Source: Paraburkholderia caballeronis
Lineage (GTDB): Bacteria > Pseudomonadota > Gammaproteobacteria > Burkholderiales > Burkholderiaceae
Assembly: GCF_900104845.1 (NCBI RefSeq)
Contig: NZ_FNSR01000002.1
Coordinates: 558,001-622,000, forward strand
Length of the DNA stretch: 64,000 nt
Direction: 5' to 3'
The notes under the pieces were generated by a model. That model did no database searches, had not been told where the DNA came from, and worked only from the letters and a program-made list of their open reading frames with translations. Position numbers and translations under genes: made by a program. This document shows positions 18,087-27,076 of the stretch, piece by piece (the stretch's first letter is position 1; the number at the start of each line of letters is the position of its first letter).

Positions 18087-18877
18087 AAACGGTTGCGGTC
18101 GTGTCCACGGTCGGCGGCGCGGGCCGCACGACGCTCACCGCGGCGCTCGCGGGCCTGCTGGTCGGACGAAAGCACGCGGCGCTCGCGGTCGAATGCGATC
18201 CGCGCAACGTGCTCGCGCTGCATTTCGGGCTGCGCGAACCCGCGCGCGCGGGGCTCGTGTCGTACCTGCACGGCGCCGACACGACGGACGCCGCGCTGCA
18301 AAGCGACGACGACGTGCTGGTCGTGCCGTGGGGCGGCGCGAATGGCATCGGCGACGCCGGCGCCGCAAGCACCGCGCCGGACGCGCCCGGCGCGCCGAAC
18401 GGCGTCGAATCCACCCGCCTCGCGGCGGACCCCGCATGGCTGCGCGGCCTGCTCGCGCGCGTGGAGCTGCCGCCCGACGCGATCGCGCTGATCGACACGC
18501 CGACGTGGCCGTCGATCGAGACCAGCCAGGCGATCGACGCCGCCGACCTGGTGCTCGCGGTGCTGCCGCCCGCGCCGGCCATCTGCGCGACGCTGCCGCG
18601 CTTTCGCGCGGCGCTCGCGGGCAAGCCGTGCGCGTACGTCGCGAACGCGGTGATGCCCGCGCGCGAACTGCACATCGACGTGCTCGCGCTGCTGCGCGCG
18701 ACGCTCGGCAACGCGATGCTGCCGTATCAGATCCACGCGGACGCGGGCGTACCGGAGGCGCTCGCGCGCAGCGAGAACTTCTGCGCGAGCGCGCCCGGCT
18801 CGCGCACCGCGCACGACCTGCACGGACTCGCTGCATGGCTGTCGCGCTGGGCAAACGGCGCGGAGGAGGTGCGATGA
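18083..18877 (+). CDS. bcsQ: ParA/MinD-like ATPase-fold protein BcsQ
   Basis: A 264-residue SIMIBI-type protein. The P-loop region near the N-terminus reads TVGGAGRTTLTAAL. Thus the signature lysine of the deviant Walker A is Val and the second lysine is Arg; E. coli BcsQ also departs from consensus here (GGVGTTT). Other family features remain: VECDPRNVLALHFG, ALIDTPTWPS and the C-terminal helix. An Ala/Pro-rich insert occupies about 90-112. BcsQ partners BcsR and BcsE in the cytosolic vestibule that regulates BcsA, and is linked to polar placement of the machine. The start overlaps bcsF by four bases, and the stop overlaps the bcsA start by four bases. Confidence 0.9.
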   Translation: MKTVAVVSTVGGAGRTTLTAALAGLLVGRKHAALAVECDPRNVLALHFGLREPARAGLVSYLHGADTTDAALQSDDDVLVVPWGGANGIGDAGAASTAPDAPGAPNGVESTRLAADPAWLRGLLARVELPPDAIALIDTPTWPSIETSQAIDAADLVLAVLPPAPAICATLPRFRAALAGKPCAYVANAVMPARELHIDVLALLRATLGNAMLPYQIHADAGVPEALARSENFCASAPGSRTAHDLHGLAAWLSRWANGAEEVR

Positions 18878-21444
18878 TCGGCGACTACCTGCGCGGTGGC
18901 CTGACCGCGCTGCGGCGTATGACCGGCGAATCGCTCGGGGTCGCGCCCGACGCGCGCGGCGGCGTGTGGTTCGTGCGCTGCTTCTTCATGCCGCCGCGCG
19001 CGGGCCGGCGCGACGTGCCGCTCATCTGGCTCAACTTCCTCGGCCGGCACATCGCGTCGCAGCTCGGCATCGGCAGCGACCGGCGGCTGTCCGTGTGGAT
19101 CTGGCGGCTCTTCTTCCGCACGCGGGTGCGCCGGCGCCGGCTCGCCGCCGATCTGCGCAAGGTGCATCGCCGCCGCGAGCGCACGCGCCGCCGCCACGCG
19201 GTGCTGTTCAAATGGTTCGCCCTCCTGTTCACGCCGCTCGCGCGCGTCGCCGGGCGGGCATGGACCGCGCTCGCGAGCCGCCTGCCCGCGTTCGACTGGG
19301 ACGCGACGAACCGCCGGCTCGAAACCGGCGCGGCCGCCGCCGACCGCGTGCCGTATCTGCGCCACGTGGTCCTCGCGATGGCGTTCGTGATCGGCGTGGT
19401 GATCTGCACGACGCCGATGTCGCTCGGCGAGCAGTTCCGGCTGTTCGCGCTCGTGATGCTGACCGTGCTGCTGGTGCGCCGCGCGCCGGGCCGCCTCGCG
19501 ACGCTGCTGATCGTGATGCTGTCGATGCTGATGGCGGGCCGCTACGTGTGGTGGCGCACCACCCAGACGCTGCATCTGCCGGACCCGCTCGAAGCGGTGG
19601 TCGGCTACGTGCTGTTCGCGGCCGAGCTTTACACGTGGATCGTGCTGCTGCTCGGCTACATGCAGACCGCGTGGCCGCTGAACCGCAAGCCGTATCCGCT
19701 TCCCGGGGACAGGTCGACGTGGCCGACCGTGGACGTGTACATCCCCACCTACAACGAGCCGCTGTCGGTCGTGCAGCCGACCGTGTACGCGGCCACCGGC
19801 ATCGACTGGCCGCACGACAAGCTGAACGTCTATCTGCTCGACGACGGCACGCGCGAGGAATTCCGCAAGTTCGCCGAGGAAGCCGGCGTCGGCTACATCG
19901 TGCGCGACGAGCACACGCACGCGAAGGCCGGCAACATCAATCACGCGCTGACGGTCACGAGCGGCGAGTTCATCGCGATCTTCGACTGCGACCACATTCC
20001 GGTGCGCTCGTTTTTGCAGACGACGATGGGCCAGTTCATCGCGGACCCGAAGTGCGCGGTCGTGCAGACGCCGCACCACTTCTTCTCGCCCGATCCGTTC
20101 GAGCGCAACTTCGACACGTTCCACCGCGTGCCGAACGAAGGCAGCCTGTTCTACGGGTTGATCCAGGACGGCAACGACTTCTGGAACGCGACGTTCTTCT
20201 GCGGCTCGTGCGCGGTGATCCGGCGCGGGCCGCTGGAGGAGATCGGCGGCATCGCGGTCGAGACCGTCACCGAGGACTGCCACACGTCGCTGCGGCTGCA
20301 CCGGCGCGGCTACAACTCCGCGTACCTGCGCACCGTGCAGGCCGCCGGCCTCGCGACCGAGAGCCTGTCCGGCCACATCGGCCAGCGCATCCGCTGGGCG
20401 CGCGGGATGGCGCAGATCTTCCGGGTGGACAACCCGTGGACCGGCCGCGGGCTCACGCTGTTCCAGCGCATCTGCTACAGCAACGCGATGCTGCACTTCT
20501 TCTACGGCATCCCGCGCATCGTGTTCCTGCTGATGCCGGGCGCGTACCTGTTCTTCGGGCTGCACATGATCAACACGCAGGCCGTCATCATCCTCGCGTA
20601 CGTGCTGCCTTACCTGTTCCTGTCGAACCTCGCGAACTCGCGCATCCAGGGGCAGTACCGGCATTCGTTCTGGGCCGAGGTCTACGAGTCGGTGCTCGCG
20701 TGGTACATCGTGCTGCCGACGACGATGGCGCTCATCAACCCGAAGCTCGGCAAGTTCAACGTGACGGCGAAAGGCGGCCAGATCTACGACGACTATCTGG
20801 ACTGGACGATCTCGAAGCCGTACCTCGTGCTGCTCGGCGTCAACGTGGCCGCGATGCTCGCGGGCGTGTTCCGGATCGTGTTCCTGCACAGCGCCGAGCC
20901 GGCGACGGTGCTGATGAACATGGCGTGGGGGACGATCAACCTGATCGTGCTCGGCGCGGCGGTCGGCGTCGCGCAGGAGGCGCGCCAGGTGCGCGTGTCG
21001 CATCGCATTCCGCTGTCCGTGCCGGCGACGCTGCTGCTGCCGGACGGCCGCACGCTCGCGTGCTCGACCGAGAACTATTCGGTCGGCGGGCTCGGGCTCA
21101 TCCTGCCCGCGCGCGCGCGGCTCGCGGCCGGCGAGCGGATCGGCGTGTGCCTGACGCGCGGCGTGAACGAGCATCACTTTCCGGGCGTCGTCGCGCGCGT
21201 CAGCGACCGGCGGCTCGGCGTGCGGCTCGAACTGACGCCCGAGCGCGAACGCGAGCTGATCCAGTGCACGTTCGGCCGCGCGGACGCATGGCTCAACTGG
21301 GAAGAGACGCCGGCCGCCGACGCGCCGCTGCACGGCCTGCGCGAAGTGATCGCGATGGGCTACCAGGGGTATCTGCGCCTGATCGATGCGTGCATGGACG
21401 CGCTCGAACAGTTCTTCACGCGGCGCAAGCCGCGCCCGCAATAG
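18874..21444 (+). CDS. bcsA: Cellulose synthase catalytic subunit BcsA (UDP-forming)
   Basis: An 856-residue GT2 processive synthase with N- and C-terminal groups of transmembrane helices. Catalytic motifs are intact: DDG near residue 322, the metal-binding DCD at 371-373, FFCGS, the base TED near 467, and QRIRW at 504-508. The C-terminal PilZ domain has RVSHR (Arg707 and Arg711) and NYSVGG (Asn734, Ser736), so it should bind c-di-GMP. It polymerises UDP-glucose into beta-1,4-glucan and extrudes it through the inner membrane to BcsB. A CGGAGGAGG ribosome site precedes the ATG at 18874, which overlaps bcsQ. An extra basic N-terminal region (about 1-140) resembles that of E. coli-type BcsA. Finding bcsA seventh in the operon is unusual. 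Confidence 0.97.
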   Translation: MIGDYLRGGLTALRRMTGESLGVAPDARGGVWFVRCFFMPPRAGRRDVPLIWLNFLGRHIASQLGIGSDRRLSVWIWRLFFRTRVRRRRLAADLRKVHRRRERTRRRHAVLFKWFALLFTPLARVAGRAWTALASRLPAFDWDATNRRLETGAAAADRVPYLRHVVLAMAFVIGVVICTTPMSLGEQFRLFALVMLTVLLVRRAPGRLATLLIVMLSMLMAGRYVWWRTTQTLHLPDPLEAVVGYVLFAAELYTWIVLLLGYMQTAWPLNRKPYPLPGDRSTWPTVDVYIPTYNEPLSVVQPTVYAATGIDWPHDKLNVYLLDDGTREEFRKFAEEAGVGYIVRDEHTHAKAGNINHALTVTSGEFIAIFDCDHIPVRSFLQTTMGQFIADPKCAVVQTPHHFFSPDPFERNFDTFHRVPNEGSLFYGLIQDGNDFWNATFFCGSCAVIRRGPLEEIGGIAVETVTEDCHTSLRLHRRGYNSAYLRTVQAAGLATESLSGHIGQRIRWARGMAQIFRVDNPWTGRGLTLFQRICYSNAMLHFFYGIPRIVFLLMPGAYLFFGLHMINTQAVIILAYVLPYLFLSNLANSRIQGQYRHSFWAEVYESVLAWYIVLPTTMALINPKLGKFNVTAKGGQIYDDYLDWTISKPYLVLLGVNVAAMLAGVFRIVFLHSAEPATVLMNMAWGTINLIVLGAAVGVAQEARQVRVSHRIPLSVPATLLLPDGRTLACSTENYSVGGLGLILPARARLAAGERIGVCLTRGVNEHHFPGVVARVSDRRLGVRLELTPERERELIQCTFGRADAWLNWEETPAADAPLHGLREVIAMGYQGYLRLIDACMDALEQFFTRRKPRPQ

Positions 21445-21481
21445 GCCGAACAGGCCGCCGAGGCCGGAGGCATCGCGCATC

Positions 21482-23065
21482 ATGGGATTCTGGAACCTGT
21501 ATTTCGCCGCGAAGCTGTACCTGTTCAGCGTCGGCAAGCTGCAGCCCGTCTGGTGGATGAACCTGCTGTTCGCGCTCGCGCTGCTCGTGCCGATCCGCAA
21601 CCGCTGGGCGCGGATCGCGCGGCGCGTGCTCGCCGTCGTCGTCGGCGTGACGCTGCTCTATCACGAGGCGAACGTGCCGCCGATCGGCCGCGTGATCGAG
21701 CAACTGCCCGCGCTCGGCTCGTTCACGCCGCGCTACATGCTCGAACTGATCGGCCGCGTGGTGCCGATGTCCACCGTGTACGTCGTCGTATTCGTGCTGG
21801 TGCTGTACTTCCTGATCAGCCGCTGGGTGCGCATCACGACGTTCGTGCTGATCGCGCTGATCGCGATGCCGCTGTGGCAGGGCTTCGGGGTGCTCGCGGC
21901 GCACGCGGGCGCGTCCGCGACGGTCGCGACGGCCGGCGGCAATCCGGGCGCCGGCGCGGCCGGGAGCAGCACCGGCGGCAGCTACGACAGCCAGATCACG
22001 TCGTTCCGGAGCGCCGAGGCCCAGCGCACGGTCGCGTTCACGCCGCCGAAACCCGCGCCCGCCGACGCGCAGTACGACATCATCATGATCCACGTGTGCT
22101 CGCTGTCGTGGGACGACCTCGACGTCGCGAACCAGCGCACCAATCCGCTGTTCTCGCGCTTCGACTACGTGTTCACGAACTTCAGCGGCGCGGCGAGCTA
22201 CAGCGGCCCGGCCGCGATCCGCGTGCTGCGCGCGACCTGCGGGCAGGAATCGCACCGCGACCTGTACAGCGCCGCGCCCGCGCAATGCCATCTGTTCGCG
22301 GACCTCGCGCAGCTCGGTTTCGCGCCGCAGGCGCTGCTGAACCACAACGGCCAGTTCGACGACTTCCGGGGCATCGTCGAGCGCGAGATCGGCGTGCCGG
22401 GCGTGAAGCTGCTGCCGAACGACGGACTGCCGGTCGCGATGCGCGAGTTCGACAACTCGCCGCTGGTCGGCGACTACGACGTGCTGTCGCGCTGGTATCA
22501 GCAGCGCGTCGCGGCCGGCGGCGGGCCGGTCGCGCTGTACTACAACACGGTGACGCTGCACGACGGCAACCGGATTCCGGGCAACAACATGAACAGCCTG
22601 CAGTCGTTCCCGCTGCGCCTGAAGACGCTGCTCAACGACATCGACCGCCTGACCGACCTCGTGCAGCAGTCCGGCCGCAAGGCGGTGCTCGTGTTCGTGC
22701 CCGAGCACGGCGCGGCGCTGCGCGGCGACCCGAACCAGATCGCCGGGATGCGCGAGATCCCGACGCCGCGGATCATCCACCTGCCGGTCGGCGTCACGCT
22801 GGTCGGGATGCCGAAACCGGCGGCGGGCGCGGCGCACACGACGGTCAGCATCGATACGCCGACCAGCTTCCTCGCGCTCGCGCAGCTGCTGTCGAACCTC
22901 GTCGCGAACAACCCGTTCGCGCCGAACGCGCCGCCGCTCGCGCAATACGCGCAGAACCTGCCGCAAACGCGGATGGTCGGCGAGAACGAATCGACGCTCA
23001 CGCTGACGACGACGAACGGCTACGTGATCCACACGTCGGACGGCGTCTGGGTGGAGGGCAAGTGA
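21482..23065 (+). CDS. bcsG: Cellulose phosphoethanolamine transferase BcsG
   Basis: A 527-residue inner-membrane protein with four to five helices in the first 145 residues, a Gly/Ser/Ala-rich linker, and a periplasmic alkaline-phosphatase-fold domain. Catalytic features match E. coli BcsG: the CSLSW segment (Cys206), the nucleophile in SYSGPAAIR (Ser241), CGQESH, and the metal-binding pair PEHG (Glu408, His409). It should move phosphoethanolamine from phosphatidylethanolamine onto cellulose, giving pEtN-cellulose. A GGAGG site lies at 21466-21470. Its TGA overlaps the next ATG by one base. With bcsE and bcsF it marks the system as type II-like. Confidence 0.94.
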   Translation: MGFWNLYFAAKLYLFSVGKLQPVWWMNLLFALALLVPIRNRWARIARRVLAVVVGVTLLYHEANVPPIGRVIEQLPALGSFTPRYMLELIGRVVPMSTVYVVVFVLVLYFLISRWVRITTFVLIALIAMPLWQGFGVLAAHAGASATVATAGGNPGAGAAGSSTGGSYDSQITSFRSAEAQRTVAFTPPKPAPADAQYDIIMIHVCSLSWDDLDVANQRTNPLFSRFDYVFTNFSGAASYSGPAAIRVLRATCGQESHRDLYSAAPAQCHLFADLAQLGFAPQALLNHNGQFDDFRGIVEREIGVPGVKLLPNDGLPVAMREFDNSPLVGDYDVLSRWYQQRVAAGGGPVALYYNTVTLHDGNRIPGNNMNSLQSFPLRLKTLLNDIDRLTDLVQQSGRKAVLVFVPEHGAALRGDPNQIAGMREIPTPRIIHLPVGVTLVGMPKPAAGAAHTTVSIDTPTSFLALAQLLSNLVANNPFAPNAPPLAQYAQNLPQTRMVGENESTLTLTTTNGYVIHTSDGVWVEGK

Positions 23066-23259
23066 TGCCGCAGCGAACCCCGCAGCGCGAGCCGGCCGGC
23101 TCGAACGACATCGACAATCTCGCGAACTTCGTCGACGGCGTCGATCCGAAACGCTACTTCGACCGCCAGGCCGACGACGCGTGGCGCAACGCGGCGCGGC
23201 GCTGGCCGGTGCTCGCGGCGGTGCTCGGCGTCGATCCCGACGCCGGCAGGCGCGGATGA
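23065..23259 (+). CDS. bcsR: BcsR/BcsP-family small cellulose regulator
   Basis: A 64-residue soluble protein. The pattern NDIDNLANFVDGVDPKRYFD, followed at the end by RRWPVLAAVLG, matches the short BcsR/BcsP family (E. coli BcsR has the similar RWPLLAEF end). BcsR binds BcsQ and is required for cellulose secretion in type II systems. In E. coli bcsR is the first gene; here it is the last and is coupled to bcsG by a one-base stop/start overlap (TGATG). The family call rests on these short motifs and on context. Confidence 0.78.
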   Translation: MPQRTPQREPAGSNDIDNLANFVDGVDPKRYFDRQADDAWRNAARRWPVLAAVLGVDPDAGRRG

Positions 23260-23370
23260 CGGCGGCTGTGTCGATCCGCCGCCGCCGCGTGCCGCGACGC
23301 GCGGCGAGCGGCGGACGCCGCCGTTCGCGCGCAATGTTTGCCATGCGGCCGCCGACCGTCCGCTGAACCC

Positions 23371-25158
23371 ATGCGAGCCAACGCCCCCGTCGCGGAGCCG
23401 CGTCATCCGCCGCCGGCCACGCCGGTCAATCCGCGCTTCAGCGCCGCGGCGATCCTGATCGGCTGCCTGTTCCTCGTGCTGACCGCCGCGCTCGTCTGGT
23501 ACGAGTGGGACGCGTACGCCGACGCGAACGACGCGGTCGCGTCGTTCGGCACGTTTCGCGCGACGCTGGTCGCAATGGAGAAGGTGTCGGCCGAACGCGG
23601 GCCGATGAACGCCGCGCTCGGCAGCGACGATGCGCTGCCGGACGGCGCGCCTGCGCCGCTCGCCGCCGCGCGCCGCGACACCGACGCGGCAATCGCGCGG
23701 CTGCGGACCCGGCTCGACACGCCGTCGTGCGGCTGGTGCGAAAGCGAGCGGCTCGGGCTCGCGCGCCTCGTCAACGACCTGACGTCGGCGCGCAACGACG
23801 TGGACCGGTTGCTGAAGCTGCCCGGCCCCGCGCGCACCGACGCCGCGCTGAACGACGCGGTCGCGCGGATGGTCGCCGTGGTCCGGCAGTTCCGCCGCAT
23901 CATCGACGCGAGCCAGCTCGCGATCGTGGACAGCACCACCGGCGCACTCGACTTCCTGCAGATGGCGCGCCTCGCGGCGACGATGCGCGACGAGGCCGGG
24001 CTGCTCGGCTCGCGCTTCACGAGCGCGCTCGCGACGCACCGGCCGCTGACCCAGGCCGAGCAGTTGAACGTCGAACGCTCGTATGGCCGCATGCAGCAGT
24101 TGCGCTTCGCGATCGAATCGCTCGCGGCGACGAACCCGGCGCTCACGCGCGGCGCGTTCGTGCAGGTAAACGAGCAGTACTTCAGGCTCGGCCTCGACTA
24201 CATCGCGACCGTGCGCGCGCTGACCGGCGGCCCCGGTTCGCCGCTGCCGACCACCGCGCAGTTCGCCGCGACCTACGTGCCGACGATGCGCCCGATCGTC
24301 GACTTCCGCGACGAGATGCTCGCGCGCGCGGAGGCGGCGCTGCTGCGCCATCGCAGCGCGATGCTCGCGCGCTGCGTCGCGATCGCCGTCGCGGGCGTCG
24401 TGCTCGCGTCGCTGCAGTTCGCGCTGTTCTGGCTGTTCCGCCGCTACGTGATCGCGCCGTTCAACGACGCGACCCGCGCGATCGTCGCGATCGCGGGCGG
24501 CGACCTGACGGCGGCCGTGCAGTCGCACGCGTATCGCGGCGACGTGCAGTCGCTGTTCGACGCGGTGCAGGTGCTGCGCTCGAACAGCCGCGAACGGATG
24601 CGGCTCGAACAGGAGCGCAACGCGCTGATCGACGAACTGAAGACGATGGCGGAAACCGACGCGCTGACCGGCCTGATGAACCGCCGCGCGTTCGAGGGCC
24701 GCGCGCGCGTGCTCAGCTCGATCGCGCGCGGCACCGAATCGTTCGTCACGCTGATCGCCTTCGACATCGACCACTTCAAGCGGATCAACGACACCTACGG
24801 GCATCCGACCGGCGACCTCGCGCTGAAGACCATCGGCAACCTGTGCCGCGAGACGTGGCGGCGCGACGACATCGTCGCGCGCATCGGCGGCGAGGAGTTC
24901 GCGGTGCTGCTCGACACCCAGGGTTACGCGGAGGCGTTGCAGACCGTCGAGCGGTTCCGCGAGAAGCTGTCGAACGTCACGCTGCGCGCGACCGACGGCA
25001 CGCCGTTCACGATGACCGCGAGTTTCGGCGTCGCGGTGTCCGCGCGCGATGCGGCGCCGGACATCGCGGCGCTGATCGCGCGCGCGGACGCGCTGCTGTA
25101 TCGCGCGAAAACCGACGGAAGGAACCGCGTCGTCGCGGACGAGCCCGCCGCGACGTGA
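23371..25158 (+). CDS. Membrane diguanylate cyclase (periplasmic sensor-HAMP-GGDEF)
   Basis: A 595-residue protein with a first membrane helix at about 22-42, a long helical periplasmic sensor to about 330, a second helix at about 333-357, a HAMP-like linker, and a GGDEF domain from about 425. The active-site motif is GGEEF with FDIDHFKRIND upstream. An allosteric I-site RRDD sits five residues before GGEEF, so product inhibition is expected. It makes c-di-GMP from two GTP. It lies 111 bp after bcsR on the same strand and may be the last gene of the operon, supplying the activator for BcsA and BcsE. A start upstream (TTG 23338) cannot be excluded. Confidence 0.9.
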   Translation: MRANAPVAEPRHPPPATPVNPRFSAAAILIGCLFLVLTAALVWYEWDAYADANDAVASFGTFRATLVAMEKVSAERGPMNAALGSDDALPDGAPAPLAAARRDTDAAIARLRTRLDTPSCGWCESERLGLARLVNDLTSARNDVDRLLKLPGPARTDAALNDAVARMVAVVRQFRRIIDASQLAIVDSTTGALDFLQMARLAATMRDEAGLLGSRFTSALATHRPLTQAEQLNVERSYGRMQQLRFAIESLAATNPALTRGAFVQVNEQYFRLGLDYIATVRALTGGPGSPLPTTAQFAATYVPTMRPIVDFRDEMLARAEAALLRHRSAMLARCVAIAVAGVVLASLQFALFWLFRRYVIAPFNDATRAIVAIAGGDLTAAVQSHAYRGDVQSLFDAVQVLRSNSRERMRLEQERNALIDELKTMAETDALTGLMNRRAFEGRARVLSSIARGTESFVTLIAFDIDHFKRINDTYGHPTGDLALKTIGNLCRETWRRDDIVARIGGEEFAVLLDTQGYAEALQTVERFREKLSNVTLRATDGTPFTMTASFGVAVSARDAAPDIAALIARADALLYRAKTDGRNRVVADEPAAT

Positions 25159-25182
25159 CAGCCCCTCCCGCGCGCCGCAATG

Positions 25183-26991
25183 CTAGAACGACCAGTACAG
25201 CGGCGCAATGACGACAACCACCGTCATCGACCACAGCACGATCAGCGCGCCGAGCTTCCAGTAGTCGCCGAACTGGTACGCGCCCGGTCCATACGTGACG
25301 AGGTTCACCGGCGTGCTCATCGGCGTCAGGTGAGCCGCGCCCGCGCCGAGCGCGACGGCGATCAGGAGCGGCGTCGCCGACACGCCCAGTTCCTTCGCCG
25401 TCGCGACCGCGATCGGCACCATCACCAGCGCGGCCGAGTTGTTGGAGATCACCTGCGTGAGCGCGGCGGCGACGAGAAAGAGTCCCGCCATCAGCGCGCG
25501 CGGACCGCCCGCGCCCACCACCTGAATCACGTATTCGCCCAGCAGGTTCGCGAGCCCGGTTTTCGACATCGCCGTCGCCAGCGGAATCATCCCGCCGACC
25601 AGCACGCAGGTGTTCCAGTCGATGCTGTAAAGCTGGTTCAGCGTAATCACGCGCGTCAGCACCATCGCCGTCACGCAGATCAGCGTCGCGACCGCAGCCG
25701 GCACCGCGTTGGTCGCGAGCAGCACCACCAGCACGAGCAGGATGACGATCGCCTCGCGCGCGCCGCGGCTCAACGCGACGGTCTGCCGGCGGATCATCTG
25801 CGGCGCGTCGACCATCAGCATCTGCGGGTCGGAGAAATGCTTGTCCAATGCTTCCCACGTGCCGCGAAACAGCAGATGGTCGCCCACCCGCAACTGCGTC
25901 GCCGGCCCGGCCACGTCGTTGCCGCCGCGCTGCACGGCGAGCACGATCAGATCGCCTTCGTGCGTCGCCATGCCCGGAAACACCGTCTGCCCGACGAGCG
26001 CCGAACGCGGCGGGATCACGACTTCGGCCAGGCCCGAAGAACGATTGAACAGCGCGTTCGTGATCGTCTGCGATTCGGCGAACGGCTCGCGGATCGCCAG
26101 ATGCAGGTCGCCCGCGAGCCGTCCGACACTGTCCGCGTCGCCGCGCACCAGCAGGTGATGGCCTTCGGCTACGGCCGTGCCGATCAGTTCCGTATCCTGA
26201 TCGTCGAGCAGGCCGAGCACGCTGAGACCCGGGTACGGCGTCACGTCGATGTCGCCGGGCAGCTTGCCGATCAGCGGCGAACTGGCGCGCACGCGCAGCC
26301 GGTGCACGCCGTCCGCGATCCGGTATTGCTCGACGAGCGTATGCGCGTGCCGGCTGAAATCGGCGGGCAGCGATCCCGAATTGCGCTTCGGCAGCAGCCG
26401 CGGTCCGAACAGCAGAATGATGACGAGCGACCCGGCGAGGAGCGGCAGGCCGACGATCGACCATTCGAAGAACCGGATCGGCGCGCCGCCGGCCGCGTCG
26501 GCCGCGCTCGCCGCGATCACGTTCACCGGGCTGCCGAGCAGCGTCAGCTTCGCGCCGGTCAGGCACGCGATCGACACCGGCATCATCAGTTGCGAAGGCA
26601 TGATGCGCGTCTGCACGCAGACGATCACCGCGATCGGCAGCATCGCGACGACCGCGCCGTTCATGCCGATCAGCGCGGTCGTGACGGCCGACAGGATCAG
26701 CAGCGACGCGATCAGCCGCAGCCGGCTCTTGCCGGCATGGTGGATCAGCCACTGTCCGGCCCACGTGCCGACGCCGGTGGTTTCGAGGCCGATGCCGATG
26801 CCGAGCAGCGCCGCGATGAACACGATCAGCGGGTCGCCGAAACCGCCCAGCGCCTCGTGCATCGTCAGCACGCCGGTCAGGTACAGCGCGAGCAGCGACA
26901 TGACCGCCACGACCGCCGCCGGCCATCTGTTCCAGATGAACAGCGCCATCGTGGCGACGAGGATCAGCAAGGTCGTGACCATGGGGTTCAT
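25183..26991 (-). CDS. SLC13/DASS-family permease with two RCK_C (TrkA_C) domains
   Basis: A 602-residue membrane protein with about ten to twelve helices, split in the middle. Residues about 205-385 form two soluble RCK_C domains (VRASSPLIGKLPGDI; VIPPRSALVGQTVF). The two transport halves contain the SLC13 signature-like segments LLGSPVNVIA and HLTPMSTPVNLVTYG. The family moves di- and tricarboxylates, sulfate or other anions with sodium or protons; the substrate here is unknown. It is the last gene of a minus-strand group with a gamma-glutamyltransferase and a lactate permease, 85 bp after the former. Its end is convergent with the GGDEF gene, 24 bp apart. Confidence 0.88.
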   Translation of the reverse strand: MNPMVTTLLILVATMALFIWNRWPAAVVAVMSLLALYLTGVLTMHEALGGFGDPLIVFIAALLGIGIGLETTGVGTWAGQWLIHHAGKSRLRLIASLLILSAVTTALIGMNGAVVAMLPIAVIVCVQTRIMPSQLMMPVSIACLTGAKLTLLGSPVNVIAASAADAAGGAPIRFFEWSIVGLPLLAGSLVIILLFGPRLLPKRNSGSLPADFSRHAHTLVEQYRIADGVHRLRVRASSPLIGKLPGDIDVTPYPGLSVLGLLDDQDTELIGTAVAEGHHLLVRGDADSVGRLAGDLHLAIREPFAESQTITNALFNRSSGLAEVVIPPRSALVGQTVFPGMATHEGDLIVLAVQRGGNDVAGPATQLRVGDHLLFRGTWEALDKHFSDPQMLMVDAPQMIRRQTVALSRGAREAIVILLVLVVLLATNAVPAAVATLICVTAMVLTRVITLNQLYSIDWNTCVLVGGMIPLATAMSKTGLANLLGEYVIQVVGAGGPRALMAGLFLVAAALTQVISNNSAALVMVPIAVATAKELGVSATPLLIAVALGAGAAHLTPMSTPVNLVTYGPGAYQFGDYWKLGALIVLWSMTVVVVIAPLYWSF

Positions 26992-27076
26992 TGGTTCTGC
27001 CCTTCATGCGATGGTGCCGCCGCGTGCCCGCGATCACGCGGGCACGTCCTCGTCGATGCGCGCCGCAGCCGGACGA

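Noticed and set aside
23256..23366. 36-codon Arg-rich frame overlapping the bcsR stop (ATGA)
   Set aside because: Composition is that of random GC-rich sequence, with no family resemblance; probably chance.
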